Source of the DNA: UBA4416 sp963422675
Lineage (GTDB): Bacteria; Bacteroidota; Bacteroidia; B-17B0; Aurantibacillaceae
Direction of reading: 5' to 3'
Assembly: GCA_963422675.2 (NCBI GenBank)
Contig: CAXVYS010000021.1
Span: forward strand, 186,001 to 250,000
DNA: 64,000 bases
Under the pieces are notes generated by a model. It searched no databases, had not been told where the DNA came from, and worked only from the letters and a program-made list of their open reading frames with translations. Made by a program: the position numbers and the translations under genes. Numbering within the stretch: position 1 is the first letter of the stretch; every line of letters starts with the position of its first letter. Shown here one piece after another: positions 1 to 9,117 of the stretch.

Positions 1-87
1 TGGAAATGTATGGATGCCATCAGGGATAAAATTGAACTGGAAGCCCATTGGCAAAGCGGTGAAGCCGATTGGAAGATCTGGCAATAA
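1..87 (+). CDS. C-terminal end of an unidentified protein (partial)
   Basis: The frame is open from base 1 and stops with TAA at 85-87, giving a 28-residue tail rich in Trp, Glu and Asp that ends in KIWQ. The start lies outside the window. The tail is too short for me to recognise a family. It converges on dtd, with only about 15 bases between the two stop codons. Confidence 0.5.
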   Translation, partial: WKCMDAIRDKIELEAHWQSGEADWKIWQ

Positions 88-112
88 TTAATTCTTTTAT
101 AATTATTCTTTT
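83..112 (+). terminator. weak AT-rich terminator-like hairpin
   Basis: AATAATTA (83-90) is complementary to TAATTATT (100-107), and the stem is followed by CTTTTTG. It would end the gene entering from the left and overlaps the stop codon of dtd. The stem is only 8 A/T pairs, so this is a weak call. Confidence 0.3.
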
Positions 113-555
113 TGTTTACTGTCCATTAAAATAGTAACGGGGCCGTCGTTTACTAAACTAATTTTCATATCAGCTCCAAACTGACCTGTTTTAACAGGCT
201 TTTTGAGCAATGTAGTCAGTGCTTCAATACAATAGTCGTACAACGGAATAGCACTATCTGGTTTTGCCGAACGGATAAAAGAAGGGCGGTTACCTTTTTT
301 GGTGGAAGCAAATAATGTGAACTGGGATATGAGTAGAATCTCTCCGTCAATATCCTGAACAGACAAATTCATTTTATCGTCCGCATCCGAAAAAACCCTC
401 AGGCCTGCAAGCTTTGCACAAAGCCAGTCCGCATCATCTTTCGTATCTGTTTCTTCAACGCCAACCAATACTAAAAATCCTTTTTTTATCTCAGAATAAA
501 TGGCATGCTCAATCGTACAGCTTGCTTCACTTACTCTTTGAATTACAAAACGCAT
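103..555 (-). CDS. dtd: D-aminoacyl-tRNA deacylase
   Basis: This 150-residue cytoplasmic enzyme hydrolyses D-amino acids (and glycine) from mischarged tRNAs. It has the usual DTD length, the start MRFVIQRV, the SQFTL active-site motif near residue 78 and the second signature NDGPVT near residue 136; in this family both motifs form the catalytic pocket across the dimer. The start is two bases after the stop of dsbD, so it is very likely the distal gene of that transcript. No reason is visible for pairing it with a disulfide reductase beyond shared transcription. Confidence 0.95.
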   Translation of the reverse strand: MRFVIQRVSEASCTIEHAIYSEIKKGFLVLVGVEETDTKDDADWLCAKLAGLRVFSDADDKMNLSVQDIDGEILLISQFTLFASTKKGNRPSFIRSAKPDSAIPLYDYCIEALTTLLKKPVKTGQFGADMKISLVNDGPVTILMDSKQKE

Positions 556-557
556 GA

Positions 558-2690
558 CTATTTTTTAGCTCTGAAATTAGTTAAGCCCGATTGTAACCAA
601 AATGCAAAGGTCTTTTGATTTGTTTCGGTGCCCATAGTTCCTGGTGTAGCGTTGGATTCATCGTGGTTCAACAATACGTACTGTGGTTGTGAACTTGACC
701 CGTATTTAGTAGATTGAAAATAAGCCCATTTGTTTCCGATGGTTTCCAGGGTACGTTGCTTACCAAACCAAAATACTTCTTTTTGTTCAGCTTTAGGCAA
801 ATCAACTTTGCTATCCACGTACAAAGAAACAATTACAACCGAGTCTCTTAACATTGGTAATACTTCCGGAGTAACCCAAACGGTTGATTCCATTAAACGG
901 CAGTTAACACAAGCATTTCCTGTAAAATCAACAAATAAGGGCTTATGAACCAGTTTGGAATATTTTAAAGCACTTTCATAATCGTTTTTAAATAACATTA
1001 AGCCATCCGGACCATTTACTCTTTTACTTTCTAATTCAGCAAGCACCGGATCAGAAGAAGTGGTTACCTGTGACGAGGAAGTTGTGTTATGTCCACCAAA
1101 TCCGTTTGGAGATTCAGCATAATGGTGTGGAGGAGGAAATGAAGAAATTAATTTTAAAGGAGCACCCCATAAGCCCGGGATTAAATAAATGGTAAATGCC
1201 AATGATAAGGTGGCTATTAATATTCTTCCCACAGATAAAGATTTGGATCCTTCATTGTCGTGTGAGGTTTTAAACACACCTAATAAATAGAAGGTCATCA
1301 TCGCAAAAATAGCAACCCATAAGGTAATAAACACTTCTCTTGTTATAAAGCCCCATTCGTTTACATTATCTGCATTTGCTAAAAATTTAACCGCTAACGC
1401 TAATTCAACAAAAGCTACGGTTACTTTAAAGGTTGTCATCCATCCACCTGATTTTGGTAATGAATTGAGCATAGACGGGAAAAAGGCAAAGATCATAAAT
1501 GGTAATGCGATACCGGTACCGAAGCCTGTAAAGCCGGCGAACGGGCATAAGTAACTATTACCTTCCGCTAAAGCGGCCAATAAGCTTCCTAAGAAGCCGG
1601 CCGTGCAGGAAAATGAAATAACAACCAGTGTGGCAGCCATAAAGAAAATACCTAACACACCACCTTTATCCGCTTTCTGATCCAGTTTATTTCCCCATGA
1701 GTTGGGTAATGTTATTTCAAACAAACCAAAAAACGATAAGGCAAAAACCACAAATAATAAAAAGAAAAAGATATTAAGCCAGGTGTTGGTTGCTATATTA
1801 CTTAAAGCATCAGGCCCAAAAGCAACCGTAATTAACATGGTAGGAATCACAAAGGTGATGATAATAAAGAAACCATATAACATGGAGTTCTTAATACCTT
1901 CGGCCCTTGATTTACTTCTTTTGATAAAAAAGGAAACCGTTAAAGGAATCAGTGAATAAACGCATGGCATTAACACAGCTCCTAATCCTGCTAATAAACC
2001 AAGTAAAAACTTAGACCATGGGCGACATTCTCCGTTATCTTTTTTATCCGTATTGGTAACCACCATGGCTTCAATTTTGGAGGTTGCTCTTGGAACAATA
2101 CCTATTTCAGCAGGAGTTATTTTACCTGCCGTAGCTATAATTTCTGCTGTATCACAGGCACAAGGGGTATCGGTTAAAGCCGCTGCAGTGGCTTCCGAAG
2201 AAGTTGCAGAGGTATTACTTAAACAAAGAGTAGTTCCCTGTAAATCAAATTCAAAATCATCAGCCGGAGGGAAAATACATTGTTCTTCTGTACAGGCCTG
2301 GTATTCTGATTTACCTTTGATTTTAATTTTTTTATCACTTTTTAATTTGATGCGTTGTGTAAAAACAGCCGTATGTTTAAAATATTCAACATTCATGTCG
2401 AATACTTTATCGTGTTCCTTTATAGTTTTACCTTCAGTTGTTTTTCCCACCAATTCATAATCGGCTGATTTTGCAAATACAAAACTTGTAGGGTTAGGTC
2501 CATCTTCCCCGGCTTTTTTCAGAGAATATAAATGCCAGCCTTCATCGATGGTAGCATTAAATTTTAAGTCGTACTCACAGTCAGAAACTTTTTGAGTAGT
2601 GAGTTTAAATTTTACACGTTGTTCTTGTGCGTTTAAACTCGTTAAACCGCTTAAGATCAGCAAAACCAGGAAGGATATTTTTTTTATCAT
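558..2690 (-). CDS. dsbD: thiol:disulfide interchange protein DsbD
   Basis: A 710-residue inner-membrane protein that carries reducing power from cytoplasmic thioredoxin to the periplasm. Order: signal peptide (about 1-21); periplasmic alpha domain with the Cys pair ACTEEQC (about residues 132-138); a membrane domain of about eight helices (about 226-510) with the two redox Cys in LMPCVY (about 243) and SFSC (about 362); and a C-terminal thioredoxin-fold gamma domain with CVNC (about 595). All six cysteines of the DsbD relay are therefore present. It lies between a free alpha-like domain gene upstream (2770-3228) and dtd downstream. Its client may be cytochrome c maturation or periplasmic disulfide repair; the sequence does not decide. 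Confidence 0.93.
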   Translation of the reverse strand: MIKKISFLVLLILSGLTSLNAQEQRVKFKLTTQKVSDCEYDLKFNATIDEGWHLYSLKKAGEDGPNPTSFVFAKSADYELVGKTTEGKTIKEHDKVFDMNVEYFKHTAVFTQRIKLKSDKKIKIKGKSEYQACTEEQCIFPPADDFEFDLQGTTLCLSNTSATSSEATAAALTDTPCACDTAEIIATAGKITPAEIGIVPRATSKIEAMVVTNTDKKDNGECRPWSKFLLGLLAGLGAVLMPCVYSLIPLTVSFFIKRSKSRAEGIKNSMLYGFFIIITFVIPTMLITVAFGPDALSNIATNTWLNIFFFLLFVVFALSFFGLFEITLPNSWGNKLDQKADKGGVLGIFFMAATLVVISFSCTAGFLGSLLAALAEGNSYLCPFAGFTGFGTGIALPFMIFAFFPSMLNSLPKSGGWMTTFKVTVAFVELALAVKFLANADNVNEWGFITREVFITLWVAIFAMMTFYLLGVFKTSHDNEGSKSLSVGRILIATLSLAFTIYLIPGLWGAPLKLISSFPPPHHYAESPNGFGGHNTTSSSQVTTSSDPVLAELESKRVNGPDGLMLFKNDYESALKYSKLVHKPLFVDFTGNACVNCRLMESTVWVTPEVLPMLRDSVVIVSLYVDSKVDLPKAEQKEVFWFGKQRTLETIGNKWAYFQSTKYGSSSQPQYVLLNHDESNATPGTMGTETNQKTFAFWLQSGLTNFRAKK

Positions 2691-2769
2691 ATAGATGTGT
2701 TGGGGGACTAAAAATAGAGATGATTATTAATTATCTTGTAGAGAGTTTACTGCTATTATGAGATTCCTA

Positions 2770-3228
2770 TTACTTTTTTGCAGGAACCGTTACCATTAAA
2801 CCGATGGTTTTTGGCGGAAGACACTGCATATCATTACAGCTCATAAATTCTAATGAGGTACTGATATTAAACCCCGTTTTGCTGTTTCGTTTTATTTTTT
2901 GTGTAAAAACAGCCTCCTTTTCAAATACAAATACTTTAGCCTCAAATGCTTTTACAAATTCTTCATGTGCATTTGTTTCTTCAACTTTACCTACTAATGC
3001 AATGTTGGCATTGGGAGTTATGGTAAATGAAGTAGGGATAGGCCCGGCATCTGTAGGGCGTTGCGAATAGATATGCCATTTCGGATCAATCTTAGCTTTA
3101 AAAACGATCTCTCCTTCATTATTTGGTAAATCGGTATAAGAAACCGTCCACGAAACCGGATTTAATTGAGTTTGTGAAGAAACACTTAGCTGGAAAAACA
3201 GCAGCAGAGGAAGTATGTATTTGTACAT
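2770..3228 (-). CDS. secreted free-standing DsbD alpha-like domain protein
   Basis: A 152-residue protein with a signal peptide ending near SVSSQ. The rest aligns by eye with the N-terminal domain of the neighbouring DsbD: WHIYSQ against WHLYSL, PTSF in both, and a Cys pair spaced identically in SCNDMQCLPP against ACTEEQCIFPP. In DsbD this pair passes electrons to periplasmic partners. It is transcribed just ahead of dsbD with a 79-base gap and no terminator, so the two are probably co-expressed. It may be a soluble shuttle reduced by DsbD; that role is inference. Confidence 0.85.
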   Translation of the reverse strand: MYKYILPLLLFFQLSVSSQTQLNPVSWTVSYTDLPNNEGEIVFKAKIDPKWHIYSQRPTDAGPIPTSFTITPNANIALVGKVEETNAHEEFVKAFEAKVFVFEKEAVFTQKIKRNSKTGFNISTSLEFMSCNDMQCLPPKTIGLMVTVPAKK

Positions 3229-3399
3229 GATTAATTTTTTAGTGAATTTAACGATAAAATAGATGAGTTTGGCCGGTCAGTTATCAAAAAATGTTAAGCG
3301 GATTTAGGTAATTTTACTCTAAATGAGATTTTGGGAATTAAGCCTAAACGTCATTAAGTATGATCAAAATCAGACAATTAGTCAATTTTCGATAACTTA

Positions 3400-3429
3400 T
3401 TGCGACTAAATTTCACTTACCTTCATTTG
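3400..3429 (+). promoter_or_regulatory. candidate promoter for clpB
   Basis: TTG at 3400-3402 is followed after 19 bases by TTCATTTG at 3422-3429, which resembles the Bacteroidota -33/-7 pair (TTTG and TAnnTTTG) with one departure. The spacing equals that of the better trp promoter in this window. It lies 38 bases before the clpB ATG in the 239-base divergent gap 3229-3467, in which I see nothing else definite. Confidence 0.3.
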
Positions 3430-3467
3430 GAATATGTTTTGAATGTTAATGAACAAAAATAACTCTT

Positions 3468-6062
3468 ATGAACTTAAACAATTTTACTATAAAATCTCAG
3501 GAAGCCATTCAACAGGCTTTGCAGATTGCTACTGCCAATGGGCAACAAGCAATTGAGAATGGTCATATTTTAAAGGCTATTCTTGAAATTGATGAAAATG
3601 TTACTCCTTTTATTCTCAAGAAATTAGGCATTAACCAGGCTGTTTTTTCTAAAACGGTTGATGCTATGGTAAATTCGTACCCAAAGGTAAGTGGTAGTCA
3701 GCCTTATTTATCTAATAATGCGAATCAAACCGTTGCGAAAGCTACTAACTATTTAAAGGAATTTAAAGATGAATATGTTTCCATCGAACATTTGTTATTA
3801 GGGATTTTAGCGAGCGGCGATTCTGTTTCCCAGTTGTTGAAAGACAGTGGGGTGAAAGAAAAAGACCTCAAAGCTGCGATTACTGAATTAAGAAAAGGAT
3901 CTACTGTAACCAGCCAATCACAGGAAGAAACTTACAACTCTTTAAATAAATATGCTATTAATTTAAATGAACAGGCCCGTAATGGTAAGCTCGATCCGGT
4001 AATCGGGAGAGATGAAGAGATCCGTCGTGTATTACAAATATTATCCCGCAGAACCAAAAACAATCCCATTTTAGTGGGTGAGCCGGGCGTTGGTAAAACC
4101 GCTATCGCAGAAGGATTAGCACATCGTATCATTGCAGGAGATGTTCCGGAGAACTTAAAATCAAAACAGATTTTTTCGTTAGATATGGGAGCCTTAATTG
4201 CAGGAGCAAAGTATAAAGGCGAATTTGAAGAACGTTTAAAATCAGTCATTAAAGAAGTGATTGGAAGCAATGGGGATGTGGTTTTATTTATTGATGAAAT
4301 TCACACCTTAGTTGGTGCAGGTGGTGGCGGAGAAGGTGCCATGGATGCCGCTAACATTTTAAAACCTGCTTTGGCAAGAGGTGAGTTAAGAGCTATTGGT
4401 GCCACAACATTGAACGAATATCAAAAGTATTTTGAAAAAGATAAAGCGCTCGAACGCCGCTTCCAGAAAGTAATGGTAGAAGAGCCTTCTGAAGAAGATG
4501 CTATTTCTATTTTACGGGGGATCAAAGAAAAATATGAAGCGCATCATAAAGTGCGTATCAAAGATGAGGCTATTATTGCAGCAGTTGAATTATCCCAACG
4601 TTATATCAGCGATCGTTTTTTACCGGATAAAGCGATTGACTTAATGGATGAAGCGGCTTCCAAATTAAGGATGCAGATCAACTCTATGCCTATTGAATTG
4701 GATGAGTTGGAACGTAAGATCATGCAATTAGAAATTGAGCGTGAAGCCATGAAACGGGAAGATGAAGACCAAAAAGTAGAAGTGTTGAATAAAGATCTCG
4801 CAGAGCTTAATGAAAAAAGGGTGTCCTTAAAAGCTAAATGGCAAAGTGAAAAAGAAGCCATTGAAGGTGTACAGAAAGTGAAAGCAGATATTGAACATTA
4901 TAAAGTGGAAGCCTTAAACTATGAGAAACAGGGCGATTTTGGTAAGGTGGCTGAAATTCGTTACGGAAAAATTCAGGAATCGGAAGCATTGCTGGCTCAA
5001 TTGGAAGGTAAGTTAAGTGAGGCAAAAGCAAATGGGTCGCAGCTTTTAAAAGAAGAGGTAGATAGCGAAGATATTGCGGATGTTATTTCGGCATGGACAG
5101 GAATTCCGGTTTCTAAAATGTTGCAAAGCGATCGTGAAAAATTATTATTACTGGAAGACGAGTTGCATAAAAGAGTGGTTGGTCAGCACCAGGCTATTGA
5201 ATCTATTGCCGATGCTGTAAGAAGGAGCAGGGCAGGATTGCAGGACGCTAAAAAACCAATTGGTTCTTTTATATTTTTAGGAACAACCGGTGTTGGTAAA
5301 ACAGAATTGGCAAAAGCATTGGCCGATTATTTGTTTAATAATGAAAATGCCATGACGCGGATTGATATGAGTGAGTACCAGGAACGCCATGCGGTGAGTC
5401 GTTTAATAGGAGCCCCTCCCGGATACGTTGGTTTTGATGAAGGCGGACAGTTAACCGAAGCTGTAAGACGAAGACCCTATAGTGTCATTTTATTGGATGA
5501 AATTGAAAAGGCACATCCTGATGTATTTAATATTTTGTTACAGGTGTTGGATGATGGGCGTTTAACTGATAATAAAGGAAGAACGGTGAACTTTAAAAAC
5601 ACGATTATTATTATGACCTCTAATATCGGTTCTCATATTATCCAGGAAAATTTTGAAGGAATGGATGAGGATAATAAAGAGGAAGTGTTAGCCAAAACAA
5701 AATCGGAAGTATTTGAAATGCTGAAGAAAACCATTCGCCCTGAATTTTTAAACAGGATTGATGAAGTAATTATGTTTGAACCTCTTACACGCGAAGATGT
5801 AACGAGCATTGTTAAAATCCAATTCAAACATATTGCCGACCGTTTAGCGGAACAACATATCGCTATTAGCGCAACCGATGAGGCTATTGAATGGCTGGCT
5901 CAACTGGGCTATGATCCACAGTATGGCGCAAGACCCGTAAAACGAACGTTGCAAAAACAATTGTTGAATGAATTGTCTAAACAGTTATTGGCAAATAAAG
6001 TCAATAAGGATAAAGAAATTATTGTAGATATGTTTGACAACCAAATTGTTTTCAGAAATTAA
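3468..6062 (+). CDS. clpB: ATP-dependent chaperone ClpB
   Basis: An 864-residue Hsp100 disaggregase that threads aggregated proteins through a hexameric ring with DnaK. Order: N-terminal Clp repeat domain (1-145), first AAA+ module with Walker A GEPGVGKT and Walker B VLFIDE, the long coiled-coil middle domain between the two rings (about residues 400-530), and second AAA+ module with GTTGVGKT. The middle domain separates ClpB from ClpA and ClpC. Length matches the family. It stands alone, transcribed divergently from the dsbD group, and ends at a good terminator. Confidence 0.97.
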   Translation: MNLNNFTIKSQEAIQQALQIATANGQQAIENGHILKAILEIDENVTPFILKKLGINQAVFSKTVDAMVNSYPKVSGSQPYLSNNANQTVAKATNYLKEFKDEYVSIEHLLLGILASGDSVSQLLKDSGVKEKDLKAAITELRKGSTVTSQSQEETYNSLNKYAINLNEQARNGKLDPVIGRDEEIRRVLQILSRRTKNNPILVGEPGVGKTAIAEGLAHRIIAGDVPENLKSKQIFSLDMGALIAGAKYKGEFEERLKSVIKEVIGSNGDVVLFIDEIHTLVGAGGGGEGAMDAANILKPALARGELRAIGATTLNEYQKYFEKDKALERRFQKVMVEEPSEEDAISILRGIKEKYEAHHKVRIKDEAIIAAVELSQRYISDRFLPDKAIDLMDEAASKLRMQINSMPIELDELERKIMQLEIEREAMKREDEDQKVEVLNKDLAELNEKRVSLKAKWQSEKEAIEGVQKVKADIEHYKVEALNYEKQGDFGKVAEIRYGKIQESEALLAQLEGKLSEAKANGSQLLKEEVDSEDIADVISAWTGIPVSKMLQSDREKLLLLEDELHKRVVGQHQAIESIADAVRRSRAGLQDAKKPIGSFIFLGTTGVGKTELAKALADYLFNNENAMTRIDMSEYQERHAVSRLIGAPPGYVGFDEGGQLTEAVRRRPYSVILLDEIEKAHPDVFNILLQVLDDGRLTDNKGRTVNFKNTIIIMTSNIGSHIIQENFEGMDEDNKEEVLAKTKSEVFEMLKKTIRPEFLNRIDEVIMFEPLTREDVTSIVKIQFKHIADRLAEQHIAISATDEAIEWLAQLGYDPQYGARPVKRTLQKQLLNELSKQLLANKVNKDKEIIVDMFDNQIVFRN

Positions 6063-6090
6063 ACGGAAGTGATTGAAACATTTATAAAAG

Positions 6091-6116
6091 ACTCCGGCTT
6101 ATCACCGGAGTTTTTT
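6091..6116 (+). terminator. intrinsic terminator of clpB
   Basis: ACTCCGG (6091-6097) pairs with CCGGAGT (6105-6111) over a 7-base loop, followed by TTTTTT. It lies 29 bases after the clpB stop and 15 before the convergent stop at 6131. It could work in both directions, but the T run is better on the plus strand. Confidence 0.85.
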
Positions 6117-6130
6117 CATGAATATATTTT

Positions 6131-7492
6131 CTAATCTTTCAGGTAAACTATCTCTAATGGCTTCAACGCCTTTAAGGGAAGAGTTTCGTGTTCTTGCTGA
6201 AAAACAGTTGGGTCTTCGTATTTCATTAAGGTTGCTACAGGGTATGAATCATCAATGAATTTAATAGAATACGTAATGGGTTTTAATAAATAAATGTCTT
6301 TACTCTCATTGGCACCATTTGATACTTCTATGAGGTAAGTAACCACATCATTTTTCAGGAAATATTTTTTGAGCAAACGGGCTTTATGTTCTTCTGTAAT
6401 AATGGTATTCTCATTTGATATAGGATATACATGAATGTCTTTACCCATATATTCCAGGAAGCGAAACTCCCGTTTATTTTCTCCTCTTATTTTGATGGGT
6501 ATTCCAAAAAAATTAAAGTCTTCATCATTGTTTCGGGTAAAGTAAATCGGGATTTGGATTTTTATCGGAAAATATTTTCGCTTGTTGATCTTGAGCCGGC
6601 TAATTCTAAGGAGTACAATGCTGATCAGCACACCTTCCTTTAAAATATTTTGAACAAGATCTTTCAAAGCGAAATCAACATCTTTGTAATACAGGGCGTA
6701 GCTGAATTCAATGCCCAGTAAGGCAAGGTACCAGCATAAAATACTAATGTGTAACCGTGTCATCGTACTTATTTTCTGATAGTTGAAAAAAGGAGAGTAG
6801 TTGATACAATTATTGATCATCTGTATCCAGAAATTAATTCCTATTAAATACACAATGGTGGAAAGAAATGGCGTTACTTTTCCTATAACAGGTTGTGTTA
6901 AAAAGAAATCAAACAACCCGTGAGAGGCTACTGCCAATGCTATTCCGGTAAGGGTGTTTAAGTAACGGTTTCCTTTATGAAAAATTTTGAAACGAAACAT
7001 TCCATACACACAAATGCTGGTGTTAATGATATGCGTTAAACAGGTAATTAAAGTGCGACCTGTAATGATTTGTGAACCGTAATTATTGTAGTAAATAAAG
7101 TTTTCTCTTACCGAAAAACCGAGGGCTACAATGCCTGCAAAAATTAAATAATCTATGGGTTCATTAAAGCGTTTTTTGATCAGTAAGAAGGTGATGAATA
7201 CGCCCAGTAATTTTACCAGTTCTTCAGTTAATCCTACGCCTAAAATAGAGTATAAAAAATCATTGAGTAAGTTTCCGTTAAAATTGATACCTAGTATTTC
7301 TAAATAAAGATAGATCCATAAAGCAAGAGAAGGGGAGAGGTAACCTATAAAAAAGGCAGTGCATATATCAATAACCCTTTCATGCTCTAAGACGTCAATC
7401 CGCTTAAAATAAGACAACCACAGCATCGCCCCGGCAACTGCACCCAGGATAGGGAATATGAGGTAGATTTGGTAGGGATTTAACATAGGCAT
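6131..7492 (-). CDS. PrsW-family intramembrane protease with extra C-terminal domain
   Basis: The N-terminal half (about 1-300) is a multi-helix membrane domain with the PrsW motifs in order: TEELVK (EExxK), SVRENFIYY (EN), a His in THIINT and ASHGLFDFF. In Bacillus, PrsW performs site-1 cleavage of an anti-sigma factor. The C-terminal 150 residues are soluble, charged and unknown to me. ATGs occur at 7492 and 7486; the first helix begins almost at once, so no later start is likely. The first ATG directly follows the U-tract of the hairpin at 7493-7521. No sigma or anti-sigma gene is adjacent, so its substrate is unknown. Confidence 0.8.
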   Translation of the reverse strand: MPMLNPYQIYLIFPILGAVAGAMLWLSYFKRIDVLEHERVIDICTAFFIGYLSPSLALWIYLYLEILGINFNGNLLNDFLYSILGVGLTEELVKLLGVFITFLLIKKRFNEPIDYLIFAGIVALGFSVRENFIYYNNYGSQIITGRTLITCLTHIINTSICVYGMFRFKIFHKGNRYLNTLTGIALAVASHGLFDFFLTQPVIGKVTPFLSTIVYLIGINFWIQMINNCINYSPFFNYQKISTMTRLHISILCWYLALLGIEFSYALYYKDVDFALKDLVQNILKEGVLISIVLLRISRLKINKRKYFPIKIQIPIYFTRNNDEDFNFFGIPIKIRGENKREFRFLEYMGKDIHVYPISNENTIITEEHKARLLKKYFLKNDVVTYLIEVSNGANESKDIYLLKPITYSIKFIDDSYPVATLMKYEDPTVFQQEHETLPLKALKPLEIVYLKD

Positions 7493-7521
7493 AAAAAAAC
7501 CTCCATGTTCAGGAGGTTTTT
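7493..7521 (-). terminator. dnaA terminator hairpin whose 3' arm carries a Shine-Dalgarno-like GGAGG
   Basis: On the minus strand AAACCTCC pairs with GGAGGTTT over a 7-base loop, followed by seven T. It lies 22 bases after the dnaA stop, so it should terminate dnaA. The T run ends directly at the ATG of the PrsW gene, and GGAGG lies 7 bases before that ATG, a perfect Shine-Dalgarno position. The hairpin may therefore both end dnaA and occlude a ribosome site for the next gene. Confidence 0.75.
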
Positions 7522-7542
7522 AAAGTTGTAATGAATAATGGG

Positions 7543-8979
7543 TTAGTTATTGATACTGATTTTTTTATCTAACTCTTCAATATAGGCTTTAAATCGTTTG
7601 TCGGTATCCATTAAGTTATTTACCGTTCTGCAAGCATGTAATACCGTTGCATGGTCTTTTCCACCGCAATGCATCCCAATGGTTGCCAAAGATGATTTAG
7701 TCATGCTTTTAGCAAAATACATAGCTATTTGACGAGCCTGAACTACTTCACGTTTACGGGTTTTTGATTTCATCAAATCGATGTTTAAGTCGAAATAATC
7801 ACATACCACTTTTTGGATATAATCAATAGAAACTTCGCGTGCAGTTGACTTAACAAATTTGTCAATCATTTGCTTGGCTAATTCTAACGTAATTGTTTTT
7901 TTGTTTAAAGAAGACTGTGCTAATAATGAGATTAATGCACCTTCCAGTTCACGTACGTTAGAGGTGATGCTATACGCAAGGTATTCGCAAACTTCTTTCG
8001 GTAATTGAATCCCTTCGTTATACACTTTTTTCTCTAAAATAGCGATACGTGTTTCTAAGCCAGGAGTTTGTAAGTCGGCACTTAATCCCCATTTGAAACG
8101 GGATAATAAACGTTGCTCAATTCCCTGCATTTCTACAGGTGCTCTATCAGCCGTTAAAATAATTTGTTTTCCTAATTGGTGTAAGTGGTTGAAGATATGA
8201 AAAAATACATCCTGTGTTTTTTCTTTTCCTGCCAGGTATTGAATATCATCAATGATCAACGTATCAATCATTTGGTAGAAATGTACAAAATCATTTTGAT
8301 TATGATTTTTGATCGCATCAATGAACTGAGCAATAAATTTTTCTGATTGAACGTAAAGAACTGTTTTGTTTGGAAAATTCTTTTTGATTTCAATACCGAT
8401 TGCCTGCGCTAAGTGAGTTTTACCTAAACCAACACCACCATAAAGCAATAAAGGATTAAAAGCTGTACCACCCGGCTTTTGAGAAACTGCATAACCTGCA
8501 GAACGTGCCAAACGGTTACAATCACCTTCCACAAAATTATCGAAGCAGTAGTTAGGGTTTAATTGAGATTCAACAGAAACTTTTTTAAGACCCGGTATAA
8601 TAAACGGATTTCTGATAGCGCCATTGCTAATGTCAATAGGCATAGAAACCGGATTGTTTTTTAAATTGGTGTTAATGTTTGGAACTTTAAGCATCACTGC
8701 TTTTTCAGATTTACCTGTTCCATTATCCATTACAATACTGTATTCAATTCTTCCTTCAGTACCTAACTCTTTGCGGATTACTTTTTTGATAATTGTGATA
8801 TAGTGTTCTTCTAACCATTCATAAAAAAATTGAGATGGCACTTGAATGTTTAAAACGTTGTCCTGTATTTTAATAGCTTTAATTGGTTCGAACCAAGTGG
8901 TAAAGTTTTGAGGGCTTACATTATCCTGAATTACTCTTAGGCAATTCTTCCACACGGTTTCAGCAGTTTTTTCCTTCAT
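7543..8979 (-). CDS. dnaA: chromosomal replication initiator DnaA
   Basis: A 478-residue AAA+ initiator that binds DnaA boxes and opens the origin. Visible: the N-terminal domain starting with the conserved W-x-CL type motif (VWKNCLRVI), AAA+ Walker A GGVGLGKTHLA, Walker B TLIIDDIQYL, and the C-terminal DNA-binding signature with GGKDHATVLHACRTV. Length is normal. No dnaN or gyr gene follows and no DnaA-box cluster is visible in the flanks, so this locus is not evidently the origin. Confidence 0.98.
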   Translation of the reverse strand: MKEKTAETVWKNCLRVIQDNVSPQNFTTWFEPIKAIKIQDNVLNIQVPSQFFYEWLEEHYITIIKKVIRKELGTEGRIEYSIVMDNGTGKSEKAVMLKVPNINTNLKNNPVSMPIDISNGAIRNPFIIPGLKKVSVESQLNPNYCFDNFVEGDCNRLARSAGYAVSQKPGGTAFNPLLLYGGVGLGKTHLAQAIGIEIKKNFPNKTVLYVQSEKFIAQFIDAIKNHNQNDFVHFYQMIDTLIIDDIQYLAGKEKTQDVFFHIFNHLHQLGKQIILTADRAPVEMQGIEQRLLSRFKWGLSADLQTPGLETRIAILEKKVYNEGIQLPKEVCEYLAYSITSNVRELEGALISLLAQSSLNKKTITLELAKQMIDKFVKSTAREVSIDYIQKVVCDYFDLNIDLMKSKTRKREVVQARQIAMYFAKSMTKSSLATIGMHCGGKDHATVLHACRTVNNLMDTDKRFKAYIEELDKKISINN

Positions 8980-9117
8980 ATTAAAAAATAGTTTTAAAGT
9001 ATATTGTGTTAAGTGTTATGAACAAGTCCGAGTTTGTAAATATATACCGATTATTTAATCTCGCAACAAAAAAAGGGATAAATAATTTCAAAAAATTTTC
9101 GTTTTGCTATTGTTTTT

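Noticed and set aside
2053..2460. 135-residue plus-strand ORF
   Set aside because: Antisense to dsbD within its conserved N-terminal domain; no own start context or family.
8870..8900. tRNA T-arm-like GGTTCGAACC
   Set aside because: Lies within the dnaA coding sequence and has no acceptor or anticodon stem around it.
8980..9117. Replication origin beside dnaA
   Set aside because: No DnaA-box cluster (TTATNCACA type), no dnaN/gyr neighbours and no AT-rich unwinding repeat; dnaA position alone is weak evidence in this phylum.
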